DNA of 64,000 nt. Origin: Pyrenophora tritici-repentis (taxonomy: Eukaryota; Ascomycota; Dothideomycetes; Pleosporales; Pleosporaceae). The stretch is taken from positions 6,014,001 through 6,078,000 of the forward strand of contig NC_089390.1 of assembly GCF_003171515.1 (NCBI RefSeq), read 5' to 3'. Below are positions 1 to 10,382 of this stretch, piece after piece. The notes beneath the pieces were generated by a model. The model did no database searches, had not been told where the DNA came from, and saw nothing but the letters and a program-made list of their open reading frames with translations. The translations under genes were made by a program, and so were the position numbers. The stretch's first letter is position 1. Each line of letters opens with the position of its first letter.

Positions 1-1085
1 ATATGATACCCCACCACCCCTTCTATACCCGCGTAATGCTACGTGTCCTTAGTTTTACCATCGTTCACTCACCCTACACTCCCCTTGAACATGGTTAGTA
101 AACGCTACTTGTACACTCCAAATCTTCAATCTCCTCCATACTCTTGTACGTCCTTGAATCAGCCACGTTTATGACTTACTAAATGGGTGTTGAATAAGGG
201 ATTGAAAAGTTAGTAATAACTTGGAAAGCGAATGCAGAATCTGATACTCCGTGTGCGTAGAAATTCGGGCTATGTGCCAAGTGCTGTTGAAAAGAGTCTT
301 GATTCCGAACATTGGACACACAAAATATGAAGTCTGAAGTGTAAGGTGTTTAGTAAGCAAACAAACAGATGCGTGGCAACCAACGTGGCAACCAGCGTGG
401 CAACAGACGTAGCAGTAAACACTCATTTACGTACGTCGTTACCCAGCCTGCCCAGACAAACACTCAATCTGCACCCTGCACCACCGTTTACCCTACATAC
501 ACATTACACGTACATACCCGCAACCAGACCAAACTCCTTGCCCCTTACATCCCACTCTACCCAAACAACCCCAAGCAAACCCTTAATCTGTACCACCGTT
601 TACGTACCCTGCACTACTTACACATACATACCCGCAACCAAACCAAACTCACATCCGCTATTCATAGCAATCTAGTACCCACTCTCCCCCGTATTTCCGC
701 CCTGCTTCTGCGTTGCGGTGCAACGGCCTGCCTGCCTATAGCAGTCACATGTGGAGATAAGGTACAAGTTCCTATATTTAGACTAAACCACTTTAGCCTA
801 GGAACCTGTATGCTAGGGATGAAAAGGGAAAAGGTTAAAATAACATCGGTGACATACTGTAGTCTTTTAGGAGTAAGAAAAGTTGTGCGTACACGGAAAA
901 AAAGTAATTCCAGTGTTGGGTAACCGTGTGTTAGTTGTTATCAGATACTATATGAGTGAGCGAACGAGACAGTTTGTTCCAAAAAAAATTGCAAGGGAAA
1001 TGACGTTCGAATTAAGTAATGCATACCCCGAACCAAGTCCAGCCCTACGCACTACATCTCCAACTCCTCATGTTCAACACCCCAC
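1..1085. other. Intergenic region, no gene seen
   Basis: No open frame here has the length, codon pattern or recognisable motif of a fungal gene. The stretch is C/A-rich on the plus strand and holds short direct repeats (listed separately). It may include the 3' flank of the formamidase gene, which ends at 1086 on the minus strand. Confidence 0.6.
372..650. repeat. Short tandem and imperfect direct repeats
   Basis: Three 12-bp units of the form CGTGGCAACCAR lie in tandem at 372-407. Further on, a segment of about 85 bp at 453-536 recurs imperfectly at 572-650; both copies contain ACCACCGTTTA and TACATACCCGCAACCA. The repeats do not encode a recognisable protein and look like local duplication in intergenic DNA. 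Confidence 0.6.
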
Positions 1086-2619
1086 TCACTTCTTCCCCGC
1101 AAACGCACAAGCACCAAGTTGTTTCTTCTCAGGCACAACATGAGGCGCGATATCGAAATCGAAGATATCCATCGGCAGCCCAATCGTCGTGCAGGCATTG
1201 GGGATATCCACGATACCGGCAATGTGGCCCTGGACAGGGGCACACGAGAGGAGAAGGTAGATTTGGTAGTCGTTGTAACCTAGACAGAACGTCGTTAGTA
1301 AAAGCCCTCAATCTCACAAAATAGCAGACAGACAAGCAATAAAAGTAATAGGAGGGATAGAGTAGGAAGAAGACAGAAATGAAAAGGGAACACGACATAC
1401 CAAACCTCCTCAAATACTCCACAACCCTCAAACAACTCTGCCTATACGCAACCGTTGCATCGAGATAATGCTGCTTGCCCTTCTCATCAACACTAAACCC
1501 CTCGAAATAAATATACCGTCCGGACCCAAACTGCGGTTCTACGGGGCCAGGGATGTAGATCGGACTCTTCATATCCAGCTGTTTCATACCACCTTTCATA
1601 ACGCTGAACTTCAGCGTAATCACACCCGCCATTTCAATCGCGCCGCAGAAGCTGATTTCGCCATCACCTTGGCTGAAATGCAAGTCACCAACGCTGAATT
1701 TAGCGCCAGGCACATGGACAGGGAGGTAGACTTTTGAGCCGCGGGAGAGGTTTTTGATGTCGCAGTTTCCGCCATGTTCGGGGCGGCCGGGGATGGTGCG
1801 CGCGCCTTCTTTTCCAATCTTTTGGAGGAGGTCAGCTGGTGCAGAGCCGGCGTGGACGTTGGTGGGTTGAGGGGGGTTCGGCCACGGTGCGGTTGAGGTG
1901 GGTGTGCGTGGTTATCAGTTCGGCTTCGCGCGTGTTCCAGGTTTCTAGGACTTCGGCCGAGGGGGGCACAACCGAGGACTGGGGCGGATGGGTTAGATGT
2001 GGTATACAGTAGGGATGGAGGGAGTGCATACTGCCTGGGTGGATGAGGCCTGCGAAACGGACGCCGGGGATGTGGCGGGAGCTGCAGAAGATGCCTTCAA
2101 AGTCCCAGATGGCTTTTGCTCTGGGGTTTGTTAGTTCGTCTTTCTTACTCTTTTGTGTTTACGATAGTCGAGACGTACGGCTCTGGGTAGATTTCATCCA
2201 AGAAACCTCCTCCGTTTTCCTTTGAGAAGATACCGGTAAATCCCCATGGCTGTTCATCTAACGGTTGCACATCTTGGATCTCGACAAGAAGCACATCACC
2301 AGGCTCCGCAGTCTCGATATCAAAGGGACCGGTGAGGTAGTGAATCTTGGTTAGATCTACGTCGCGTACATCATCTGCAGAATCGTTGTTGCCGATTTGG
2401 CCACCAGTCCAGTCTACACATTCGATCTTAACTGCCTCGCCGGGTTTGATGGTGCCATAGGAGGGATTTTCGGGATGCCAGCGGTTCTAGAAATACGTTC
2501 AGAAAGATTCATAAGAACTAATCCAATAGGTATAGGGTACAGACATGGAGACACTTTTGCTCTGATGCTGGCTTGTCTAGAGATACTTTCGCAGCGTATC
2601 TGAGGCCTTCTTTACCCAT
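1086..2619 (-). CDS. Formamidase (FmdA/AmdA family) with two apparent frameshifts
   Basis: Hydrolyses formamide to formate and ammonia, a cytosolic nitrogen-scavenging step; family known from fungal fmdS. Five exons fit: 2619-2545, 2486-2179, 2120-2032, 1978-1401, 1279-1086, all with GT-AG introns. Visible family blocks in order are an N-terminal RYAAKVSLDKPA, NRWHPENPSYGTIKPGEAV, AKAIWDFEGIFCSSRHIPG, LIHPG, NVHAGSA, GGNCDIKNLSRGSKVYLPV and GAKFSVGDLHFSQGDGEI. The start is the ATG at 2617-2619, just ahead of the first conserved block. Exon 4 does not stay in one frame: two runs of six G on the plus strand (1961-1966 and 1871-1876) each carry one base more than the family reading needs, splitting ILGCAP from PSAEVL and VAEPP from PTNVHAG. 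With both corrected the protein would be about 413 aa, the usual length. Either homopolymer sequencing errors or a decaying gene; the sequence alone cannot decide. Confidence 0.85.
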
Positions 2620-3148
2620 CTTGCAATTCTAGAGAAGAGGAAGATGGTTCAGGAAAGAAAGTTATTTCTAATATTGTGAGTACGATAAGAGACGAGGGGA
2701 AAGAGGAGTGAAGAGGAGAACACTCCGTTGCAATGGAGGGGAAAACGCGTCTATGAAGTCAACGGGCGAAGGGAAAGCGCACTCCCTCCTTCCGATTGTT
2801 ATCTCTGATGCTTCCAGCTGCCGAAAAGACGGCACAGATCCATGTTCACCAACCAACGGTACAAGGCGGATGATAAGCACGATGATAATATGATTTGGAG
2901 CTGTTACGTTACTTGGAGCTCTAAGCTACCTACCCCAATGGGACGCGTTGACCCCACTGCGGGGTATACCACAAACGACGCGATCATCGTCATTACCAGA
3001 TAGCGTCACAGTTATATGTACTTTCTTGCCGACGGCGCGAGTGGGACTGTTCGCGACTGGCTACCAAGGAAACGCGTTTTCGACGTACCGAGCGGCGTTT
3101 CTCTGCTCGTACGTAACTTGTGACGCAGCCCTTCAATGCCTGGTTCAT
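2620..3148. other. Intergenic region, formamidase promoter side
   Basis: About 530 bp between the formamidase start and the 3' end of the UsgS-like gene, both on the minus strand. It should hold the formamidase promoter. I see no convincing gene, GATA-box cluster or repeat that I could call with confidence. Confidence 0.5.
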
Positions 3149-4493
3149 CTAACTGAAAGTCTTTCGTGGTGTCTGGCGCACTTCAGACTGGACCGCAGGC
3201 TTGTGCATTGCAAGGTTGTATTCGTCCATGTGTTGCCAGGGCAGGTTTAAGAACTCGTGCTTGTTTTTCCAACGAAGCGACTCTTCCTTGAACTTGTCGG
3301 CTTCGGTCGGGGGAAGCGGTGGCTCTGTAATCTTAGTAATGAGGTATGCTGTCGAGGCTTCTGCGAGGCCGTAGATGAGGACGCCGACGAGTGGGATCTT
3401 GACGAAGATGTAGAAGCCGAGACCGAAACCGAAAAGCACGCCTGCTCGATCCCTGAACCAAAGCTTCTTCTGTTCTGGAGTGTAGCGCACGCGTGCAAAG
3501 TAAGGCTCGAGCTACAGGAGGTTAGTTGAAGGGATCGGGCATATGTTGAAGTCCATACGTACCAGCTCACGCATAAGAGTGCGGGACGAAAAGTAAGCCT
3601 GTAGGAAGCTGACTAGATATCTGCGCGGGAATAACAGAGAGCCAGCAAATATAGCGGCTGCTGGCTGAGTTCCTACTGACTTCTTGAAAGTGTAGAAACT
3701 GGCGGCTGGAAGCACGAAGCGGCCTACGTAGGGAGCATAGGATAGTGCAAGAACTCCCAGGGAAATGGCAGCCTTCTTGCCCTGCTTCATGGTATACAGC
3801 ATAACAGCCTGCCTTATTGGCATCTTCTCCTTGTCTGGTTTCGGTGCGTGTTCGGGGTACTTTTCGAGGTTTGGGTAGTACATGGCGCGGAGGTTGTGCG
3901 GGTCTTCGGTCTTGTGCTTCTGTACATAGGTTTCATCGACCCAACGCAGGGAGTCCATGAACCTGGGAGATTGTTAGCGAGGCATATACGACGAGCAGAT
4001 ATCCTTACATATGATCCAGAGTAGGCGTGACGTAGCGCATCATCGTCATGAGGAAGAATGGTACTTGGAGCACCGTGTGCTCAAGGAAGTGTAGCCCGTT
4101 CACGACACTTTCGTCCAAGTGCGTGTGGTCCATGTTGACGAAGAGAGAGACGATCCATAGTAGCACGCGTACACCGACAATCTGGACATGTCAGAACAGA
4201 GTATACAGTGGTGGGTAGCGGAACGTACGGGTATGGCGACAATGACTCGGATGGCGATGCCAGCAACTACAGCTATCACAGCTTGGCGATAGTGGTCTGA
4301 AGTGAAGAGGCCTGGGTTCTGAAGCGCTCGGTTCACTACGGGAGTGTGTCAGAGAAAGGCCGTCGCTTGCGATACCATGATGGCCAGAGCCAAGTAAGTA
4401 CTCACCACCAACTAGAGTCAGCTGCGCTCCACGCAGGATAGCATTGAGATCAAAGTTGGATATGTCAAACTGCGAAACATCCAACTTGTCCAT
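3149..4493 (-). CDS. UsgS/EI24-like multi-pass membrane protein
   Basis: Predicted integral membrane protein resembling the fungal transmembrane protein UsgS and the wider EI24/Rrt8 outer-spore-wall group; molecular function unknown. Exons 4493-4406, 4335-4229, 4181-4009, 3962-3563 and 3511-3149 join in frame to 376 aa. Seen in the protein: an amphipathic N-terminus, NRALQNPGLFTSDHYRQAV leading into a hydrophobic segment (AVIAVVAGIAIRVIVAIP), a second one (VRVLLWIVSLFVN), the block RYVTPTLDHMFMDSLRWVD, a hydrophobic pair around ISLGVLALSYAPYVGRFVLP, and a C-terminal segment (GVLFGFGLGFYIFVKIPLVG) before a charged tail. The MDKLDVSQFD start is the only ATG in frame. It is divergent from INP1 with about 650 bp between the two starts. 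The family name rests on memory of annotated homologues, so the gene is certain but the name is less so. Confidence 0.8.
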
Positions 4494-5150
4494 GTTTACT
4501 GCGTCACTCGACTGTCAGGCAGCGTGGCGGTCTGTGTAATGGTGCTGCACGGCAAAGCAGGTGCTGACACGACGGCCTCGTATACTGGCTCTGATAAAAG
4601 GACGAGCTCGGATAGATTATATGGGGAGAGTTTGAGAGAACCAGAGAGCACAGAAAGCTTCTTGGTGTTTGCCAGCACTCAGTCTGCTCTGGCCGCGGCC
4701 AAGTGGATGCATGAAGCGTGTGCGTGCGAACACACTGCGAACTGGCGGAGCAATGACGTACCTACGATCCGCGCGGCTGGCGGACCCATCTGTATGCAGC
4801 TGGCACATGTCGCGAACAAAGGGATGCGTTGAATGTGCCAGACTCGCACAGCAGCATTTTCACGCACTTTTGTTCTCGAAGCCTGACGGAAGACACTACA
4901 AGTGGCGTTCTGACACGCGGGGTCAGAGGTTCGGATGAGTTGAAACTCGACATGATCTCCGTGGTCAAAGCGCATACGTAGTCAGGGACTCCCTTCAGCC
5001 TCCCACTAGCACCGAACGCGAACCAAAACCTCCCACCAGTCACCATCTTAGTACCATCTCGCAAGCGCCGGACGCTGGAAAAAGACAGGAAACAGGGGAA
5101 ACTCGACCTCAAAATCCGCGGTACGGCAATGCAAACATAGCACGCCCATC
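4494..5150. promoter_or_regulatory. Divergent promoter region, UsgS-like gene and INP1
   Basis: These 657 bp separate two divergent start codons, so the region must carry both promoters. No TATA box or named operator stands out to me. Reading frames in it are short and lack support. Confidence 0.45.
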
Positions 5151-6967
5151 ATGTCGACGCCGGCTTCATCACAGCAACATCCCGAGCACGCGCCGGCTAC
5201 CAGTGTCAGACGCAGCTTCACCCTCCCCGCAAAGGCAAAGAGGCCCACATCTGTCCCTCCGCCCTCAAACAGCGTAGACGGAATCGAAACGCTGTTTGTG
5301 TGTTCAAACTCCAAGATCGTCTCCTTCACAACAGCTGGTCCCGCCCGCCGACTCTCACCTAGCCGATCGGGTGACACGTCGCATCCGATACAATGGAAGA
5401 CACCCACGGAGCGCACCCTCGCAGTCGGTATGTCGTCCCATGTAGGACATGTCATGTCAATCCGCTTATTAACGTCTGCACAGGTGTCTTACGCATCTAT
5501 CGCGTGACAGCCTCCAACGTCTCCTTCCTCAACAGCGGCAACCTCCTCCACACAATCTTCCCTCGCAGCCAGATCTGGTGTGTCGATAACCAGTCGGTAT
5601 TTGTACTGCGCGTGCGGCAAGACTCGTACTATCGGATGGAGCTCCCCTTCGAGACGGATGAGGACAGGGAGAAGATTGAACAGTTCAAGTTGGTCTTGTC
5701 GCAGGTGATGCAGTATGAGAGGACTCAGTGCCCGTTTGCTAGAGGCTTCGTCGCGGAAGAGCTGGAGCGTCCGAAGAGTCCACCGCGGAGAGTAGTAAAG
5801 AGGAAGCCCTCGGGGCAGGCGAAGAAGTGGGTAATGGATAAGACCTGGGTACCACAGCAATACGGCTCAAGACCTTCGACCTCTGGTACTGAACGCTCGG
5901 CGTCTAGTGTGACTTCTTCCAACGACGAGGACGATCGGTCGAGCGTCATTACTGATAGCAGCGAGGCCGTACCCGAGGCTCCCGAGACTCCCTTTGTGAG
6001 AGACCTACCCAGGTCACTCGCATCAACTGCTCTCCCTCGCCGACCGTCAGTGGCCGAACGCGCGAGCATCTTCGGCCAGCGCTCTGTCACAGCACCGGTG
6101 AGGACACACAGGACAGGGTCAGTGTCTGCCATGAAGCGTATAGTCGAGTCCCCAACGGAACCACAACCACAACGCAGCGAAGTCGAGAAGCCGGTGCTTG
6201 AGCGCCAAGTTTCTGATGCCGTCAGTCTGGCCTCAAGCGCCGACTCCTTCTACTCCTTGGACACTGTCACGCCAAGAAGTCCATCACCCAAGTTCCTTGA
6301 TGCAGAAGGTGATCTCGTGAACCCTTGGGCAGCCGCCTTTTCAAAGGAACAAGACGAGCCAAGGGGACGTTCAATCCATCGCCGTGACATGTCAGAGATT
6401 ACTGTCCGCGCTCCCTCGACCGAGGGCACCGGACCTTCCGCTCCAGTGACACCCACAATGCCATACTATTCGAGCTCAACTCCCTCGATCAATGTACGGC
6501 CATCTTCAGCCCCCTCAACACCACCGCTTATCAACGACTCGGATGATGACAGCTTTGAGCGTGCCAGCTTGGATCTCGCCACACCTCCTGATTCGATCCG
6601 GATGAAGAGACTCACAGGAGCGTCGCAGCGACGAGCCTTCTCACCCATGCCTCACGCGCACAACCTGTTCTGCCCGCCCAAACAACACCCTGGACGCGAC
6701 TTTACAAACGCATTGGTGCGTAAGACGTGCGAAATCGTTCTCGGACCGCCCGCACACCTCGTCTCTATCATGCTGCGCATCGCTACGAGCATCTCCAATG
6801 GTTTTGGCTTCAGCAATTACCGCATGCGTCGAGCTGAAAAGATCCCGTGTTCATGGGAGTCGGATGATGAAGCTGACTGGGCTGAAGAGGATGACTTTGG
6901 GATTCCACTCGGCAACATTAGAGACGCAGCGCTTCGCCGGCGGACCTTTTCGGGTGAGCTTGACTAG
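5151..6967 (+). CDS. INP1: Inheritance of peroxisomes protein 1 (Inp1)
   Basis: Peripheral peroxisomal protein that tethers peroxisomes to the cell cortex in the mother cell, working with Pex3. Two exons, 5151-5427 and 5484-6967, joined by a 56-nt GT-AG intron, give 586 aa. The conserved Inp1 domain spans roughly residues 40-190: VDGIETLFVCSNSKIVSFTT, then VLRIYRVTASNVSFLNSGNL, IFPRSQIWCVD, FVLRVRQDSYYRMELP and MQYERTQCPFARGF. The rest is low-complexity, rich in Ser, Pro and Thr with many SP/TP sites, followed by a short region with CEIVLGPPAHLVSIMLRIA and an acidic tail. The ATG at 5151 is followed by an N-terminus that fits the family, and no earlier in-frame ATG is needed. Length matches other filamentous-fungal Inp1 proteins. 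Name is based on recognised blocks. Confidence 0.88.
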
Positions 6968-8155
6968 GGGCGTTGAACTGTAGGGGGCTGCTTTTCCTAC
7001 TGTTGCATATGCACGATGATACCAAGTGCTAGTATCTTTTATGGCTGCATGGAAGGCGCAAGGCATGCTTTTTTCTTGGTCCACGATGGAGGCTTTTTTC
7101 TCTTGGCGAACTACACGATTGTAATATGGTATGACATGTAATTAATTTCTTACAGGGTGTGTAGTATATTATAGACGTGGGTGGTGTGCAGAGTTCGGAT
7201 GAAGAGTATACACCTTTTACACATTTACACACCGTCTTTGCTTGGAGCAACAACCTTACGGGCGAGCTGAAACCCCCAACCCCAGGCCAACTTTAGGCTA
7301 GAGAAGAGTGTGGTGACACGACTCAGCAGTTGCTTCTGCCGCGAAAGGGTTGCAACTGGCATTCCAAGTCCTTTCTGTACGACGTCAAGGCCAACGCCCT
7401 GGCATCACTCACTTTGCTCGATGCATCTAGGCTGCATGACATACTGGGCTGGTGCTGGAAGAGCGATGCAAACTTGATCGAGGTGCAGCGTAGAGGCAAG
7501 GGCAAACGGTGCCGCACGTTAGCTCCCGACTCAGTCCCGTGCTATGGTTGGCCGCCTCTTCCCAAGCACAACAAGCAGCACGACTGGGCAAGCTTGTCAC
7601 GATCCGCGATGACGAGTCGCGATGACGAGCCAACGTGACGAGTCTTGAGGGTGTCTTCACAGCTGCACACGACGCCTGCTCATCCCATTGCACCCAGCCC
7701 ATCAGCGCCAAGGCGAGAAACGCACATCATGTCTACATATGCACCCTCTCACCTGAACAGAATACAGGCGAACAAGTGCTAAATGATGGCCTCTATCGTG
7801 GGTCAGGTAAAATGACAATGCAGGGTTATGGGGCCCAGCCACGCTGGCAAACTTGGACCGCGCCCACCAGGCTTTACCGCAAGTTCAGCGCCGGCCCTGG
7901 AGCCAATGACGCCTAGGCCTTCCTCGCGTGCGAACGCACGTCAACAAGGACGACACCGACTAATAAGTTTCTGGAGGAGGCGGGTGATCGCAACGATCCC
8001 ACTTCTCGCTGCTTAATATTCCCTACTCTCATCTTCGTGTCAGGGCTTGGACACCCGTCTCGCTTCCCCGCTCCCACATACATACGCACTTACGCAACCA
8101 CCTTGGCTTCGCTGCGCCAGGCCTGGCATCTGCTTACGACTGCACGCCTTTTATT
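6968..8155. other. Intergenic region, no gene seen
   Basis: About 1.2 kb between INP1 and the Ser/Pro-rich gene. Reading frames of up to about 100 codons exist on both strands but show no domain, signal peptide or splice pattern. It contains the INP1 3' region and probably the promoter of the next gene. Confidence 0.5.
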
Positions 8156-9169
8156 ATGAAAAGAAAGATGGCCGACCTTGACGTCTTGATGGACGAGACG
8201 TTGACGCTCTGCAAAACCCCGCCCGTACCCCGACGCCACCCATACCGCGAGTTCTACCAGTACCGGAAATCTCTTCCTGTGACGCCCTCAAAGCCTGAGA
8301 TGGAAATGGTGGGCCAGCCAATGTTCCAGTTCAGAGCGCCGGCCGCCGCCCCCGCTGGTGAACTGGTCCCCAAGCCGTTGTTCAGCAGAAGCAACAGTCT
8401 ACCGTCGCGCGCAACACGACCATCGCTACCTGTGCGACCATCCGAGCCATTTCAATTCAACGCAGACATTGTCAAAAGCCCCTCACCTCTGTTCAGTAGG
8501 AGGAACACGCTGCCATCGAGGATTTCTCGCGCCGCTGCCGCCGAAAGAAAGCCCTCGCCCTTGTCGCGCAGAGAGGATGCACACTCAACCGGTCCGACCC
8601 ACTTCGCGCCCACGAAACACACGTCACCAGCCGACTTGTCATCCAAGGACTCGAACACCAGCAAGCGACGCTCTTTCCCGGCACGAGCGTCCAGCGTTCC
8701 TACTGCTCCAAAAAGACCGTCTCCACTTTCTGGTAAAGGCAGTTTGCGCCAATCCGGAGGGGCTGCCCACATCGCGCCCATGCAGCCCGTATCTCCAATC
8801 GTTCTATCGCCTGCCATCTCTCACACTAGCTCCGCAGTTTCATCGCCAACACCCTCTGTCTTCTCCACAGCAGACTCTGCCAGCTTTTCTGCATCGACAC
8901 CCTCAACGCCTGCCACGTCGCCGCCCAGTACCCCAAAGTCCGGCACCCAACCACAGGTGTGCTACTTCACCGCAACCACGTGGAACTTCAAGACGTCGCC
9001 TTCCCCAGTCTACATCCCCAGAAACAAGTTGAGGAGGAAGGATAGCCCGCGATTCGAGACGCTGAGGACTCTTCGCGCCAAAGAGTCGGACGCATGTCTT
9101 GAGCGAGTATACGGTCAGCGCACCTCAGCCTACCTGGCATGGACAGGTTTCGAAGCATTCACGAACTAA
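8156..9169 (+). CDS. Ser/Pro-rich basic protein of unknown function
   Basis: A single uninterrupted frame of 337 codons from the ATG at 8156; I do not recognise the family. The protein is rich in Ser, Pro, Arg and Thr and is probably disordered. Near the N-terminus it has MADLDVLMDETLTL and PYREFYQYRKSLPVTPSKPE. A motif occurs twice, PLFSRSNSLPSRATR and PLFSRRNTLPSRISR, at about residues 80-95 and 115-130, which looks like an internal duplication with possible basophilic kinase sites. A Ser/Thr/Pro-rich linker follows. The last 60 residues look more ordered (VCYFTATTWNFKT, VYIPRNKLRRKDSPRFETLR, SAYLAWTGFEAF). No membrane segment or signal peptide is seen. Isolated between INP1 and a patatin gene on the same strand. 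Confidence 0.65.
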   Translation: MKRKMADLDVLMDETLTLCKTPPVPRRHPYREFYQYRKSLPVTPSKPEMEMVGQPMFQFRAPAAAPAGELVPKPLFSRSNSLPSRATRPSLPVRPSEPFQFNADIVKSPSPLFSRRNTLPSRISRAAAAERKPSPLSRREDAHSTGPTHFAPTKHTSPADLSSKDSNTSKRRSFPARASSVPTAPKRPSPLSGKGSLRQSGGAAHIAPMQPVSPIVLSPAISHTSSAVSSPTPSVFSTADSASFSASTPSTPATSPPSTPKSGTQPQVCYFTATTWNFKTSPSPVYIPRNKLRRKDSPRFETLRTLRAKESDACLERVYGQRTSAYLAWTGFEAFTN

Positions 9170-10382
9170 GTCTCGGCAGCCTTTGAAGTCCGGCCATGAC
9201 CGCGCCATTTTTGCCACGATATTGCCATAGAGATTAAGACGGCACACGATACCCAGAAGAAGACACTAGAAGAGAGACTTGTTAGTCTTCACTGCGCACA
9301 CCACGTGTACTCGGTTCCTGACCGTACACAGGTGATCAATGCAGATCACATCTGCAAGCACAACCTTATGATTTATGATTACAACGACTGGGAATGGGAG
9401 ATATCTACGGTGTTATGGTAGTCGATTATAATACCCAGGGTTTGAATATTTTAGCGCTTCGCATCGGCTCTTTCACCTCACTATACGGTAGCAAGATTTT
9501 ACACATGTAATCTAATCGATCACAGGGCCTTTGCGCCTTATGTTGTTTCTACTTCTTCTGTGGACGTGTCACAACCATCGGTGGAGGCACATGGCCTCCG
9601 CAGAGCCTCCTTTGGGCGTTCATGCAAAGCTTATATCAGCCCCGCTGCCTGCTGACCTACATCATCGATACAGGTCGAGGCGCAGTCACACGGCACACGG
9701 CTAACGATTAGCCATTAGCCGGGACACAGACTGCCTTATCCCCGGTACTCGACCACTACCAACTTTTCGGTATTCCAGACTGCTCTATTGGGCAAATGGC
9801 TGCGACTAACTGTCATCCTCTGGCGTATACGGAACATTATTTGTGCTATATGTAGGGCGCCTGCGCCGCATAGCCGTCGTGGCGCAGCGCGTTGCCTATC
9901 TTGTGAGAAGGTGGACCCAACTAGCCTTACCAAGCTAAGCAGGCGCGTAATATTATGGCCCCAAAAGCTTCAAGTACAGCACACCGCGCTGCATGTGTGG
10001 GGTGTGCTGCAGAAGATTTATAGCATGCCGGTCCCGGCTTTGTGGCCGCGAGGTCACTTTGTAGATCCAAGTCCTGGACGTCATCGGCACCCGGTTCCAT
10101 CTGCTGCTTTTTTTGTGGATCGCGCAGCCTGGTAGGCAACATCGATACAAGAGGACTCGCACCTGACTCACAACGAATCGCCACTGCAATAAGTAACTTT
10201 AGGGGAGGCCCCGTGACTGTTGATGTATATGAGTGGGAGGAGGTGGACGTGATTTGATTCCCGCAACTTTCACCACGCGACCTACACCCCAAGTCACCCA
10301 CGAAGCCGGCTAGACTACGCTATTTACAACTACGAAATCACATACAACACCAAAAAATCTCGCCCATCTGGGAAACAACAGC
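9170..10382. other. Intergenic region, no gene seen
   Basis: About 1.2 kb. A short stretch at about 9860-9960 loosely resembles a tRNA 5' half but has no TTCGA-type T loop, so I do not call it. The last 100-200 bp before 10383 should hold the patatin promoter. Confidence 0.5.

Noticed and set aside
1979..2031. Retention of the formamidase third intron as coding sequence
   Set aside because: Read-through avoids one of the frame breaks but inserts about 18 residues not seen in the family, while the intron has a perfect donor, branch point and acceptor.
5725..6132. Long antisense frame within INP1
   Set aside because: Shadow of the INP1 coding region; composition mirrors its Ser/Pro-rich frame.
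9860..9960. Possible tRNA: GGCGCAG-like D arm and TTGTGAG-like anticodon loop
   Set aside because: No T arm with a TTCGA-type loop and no matching acceptor stem could be found downstream.
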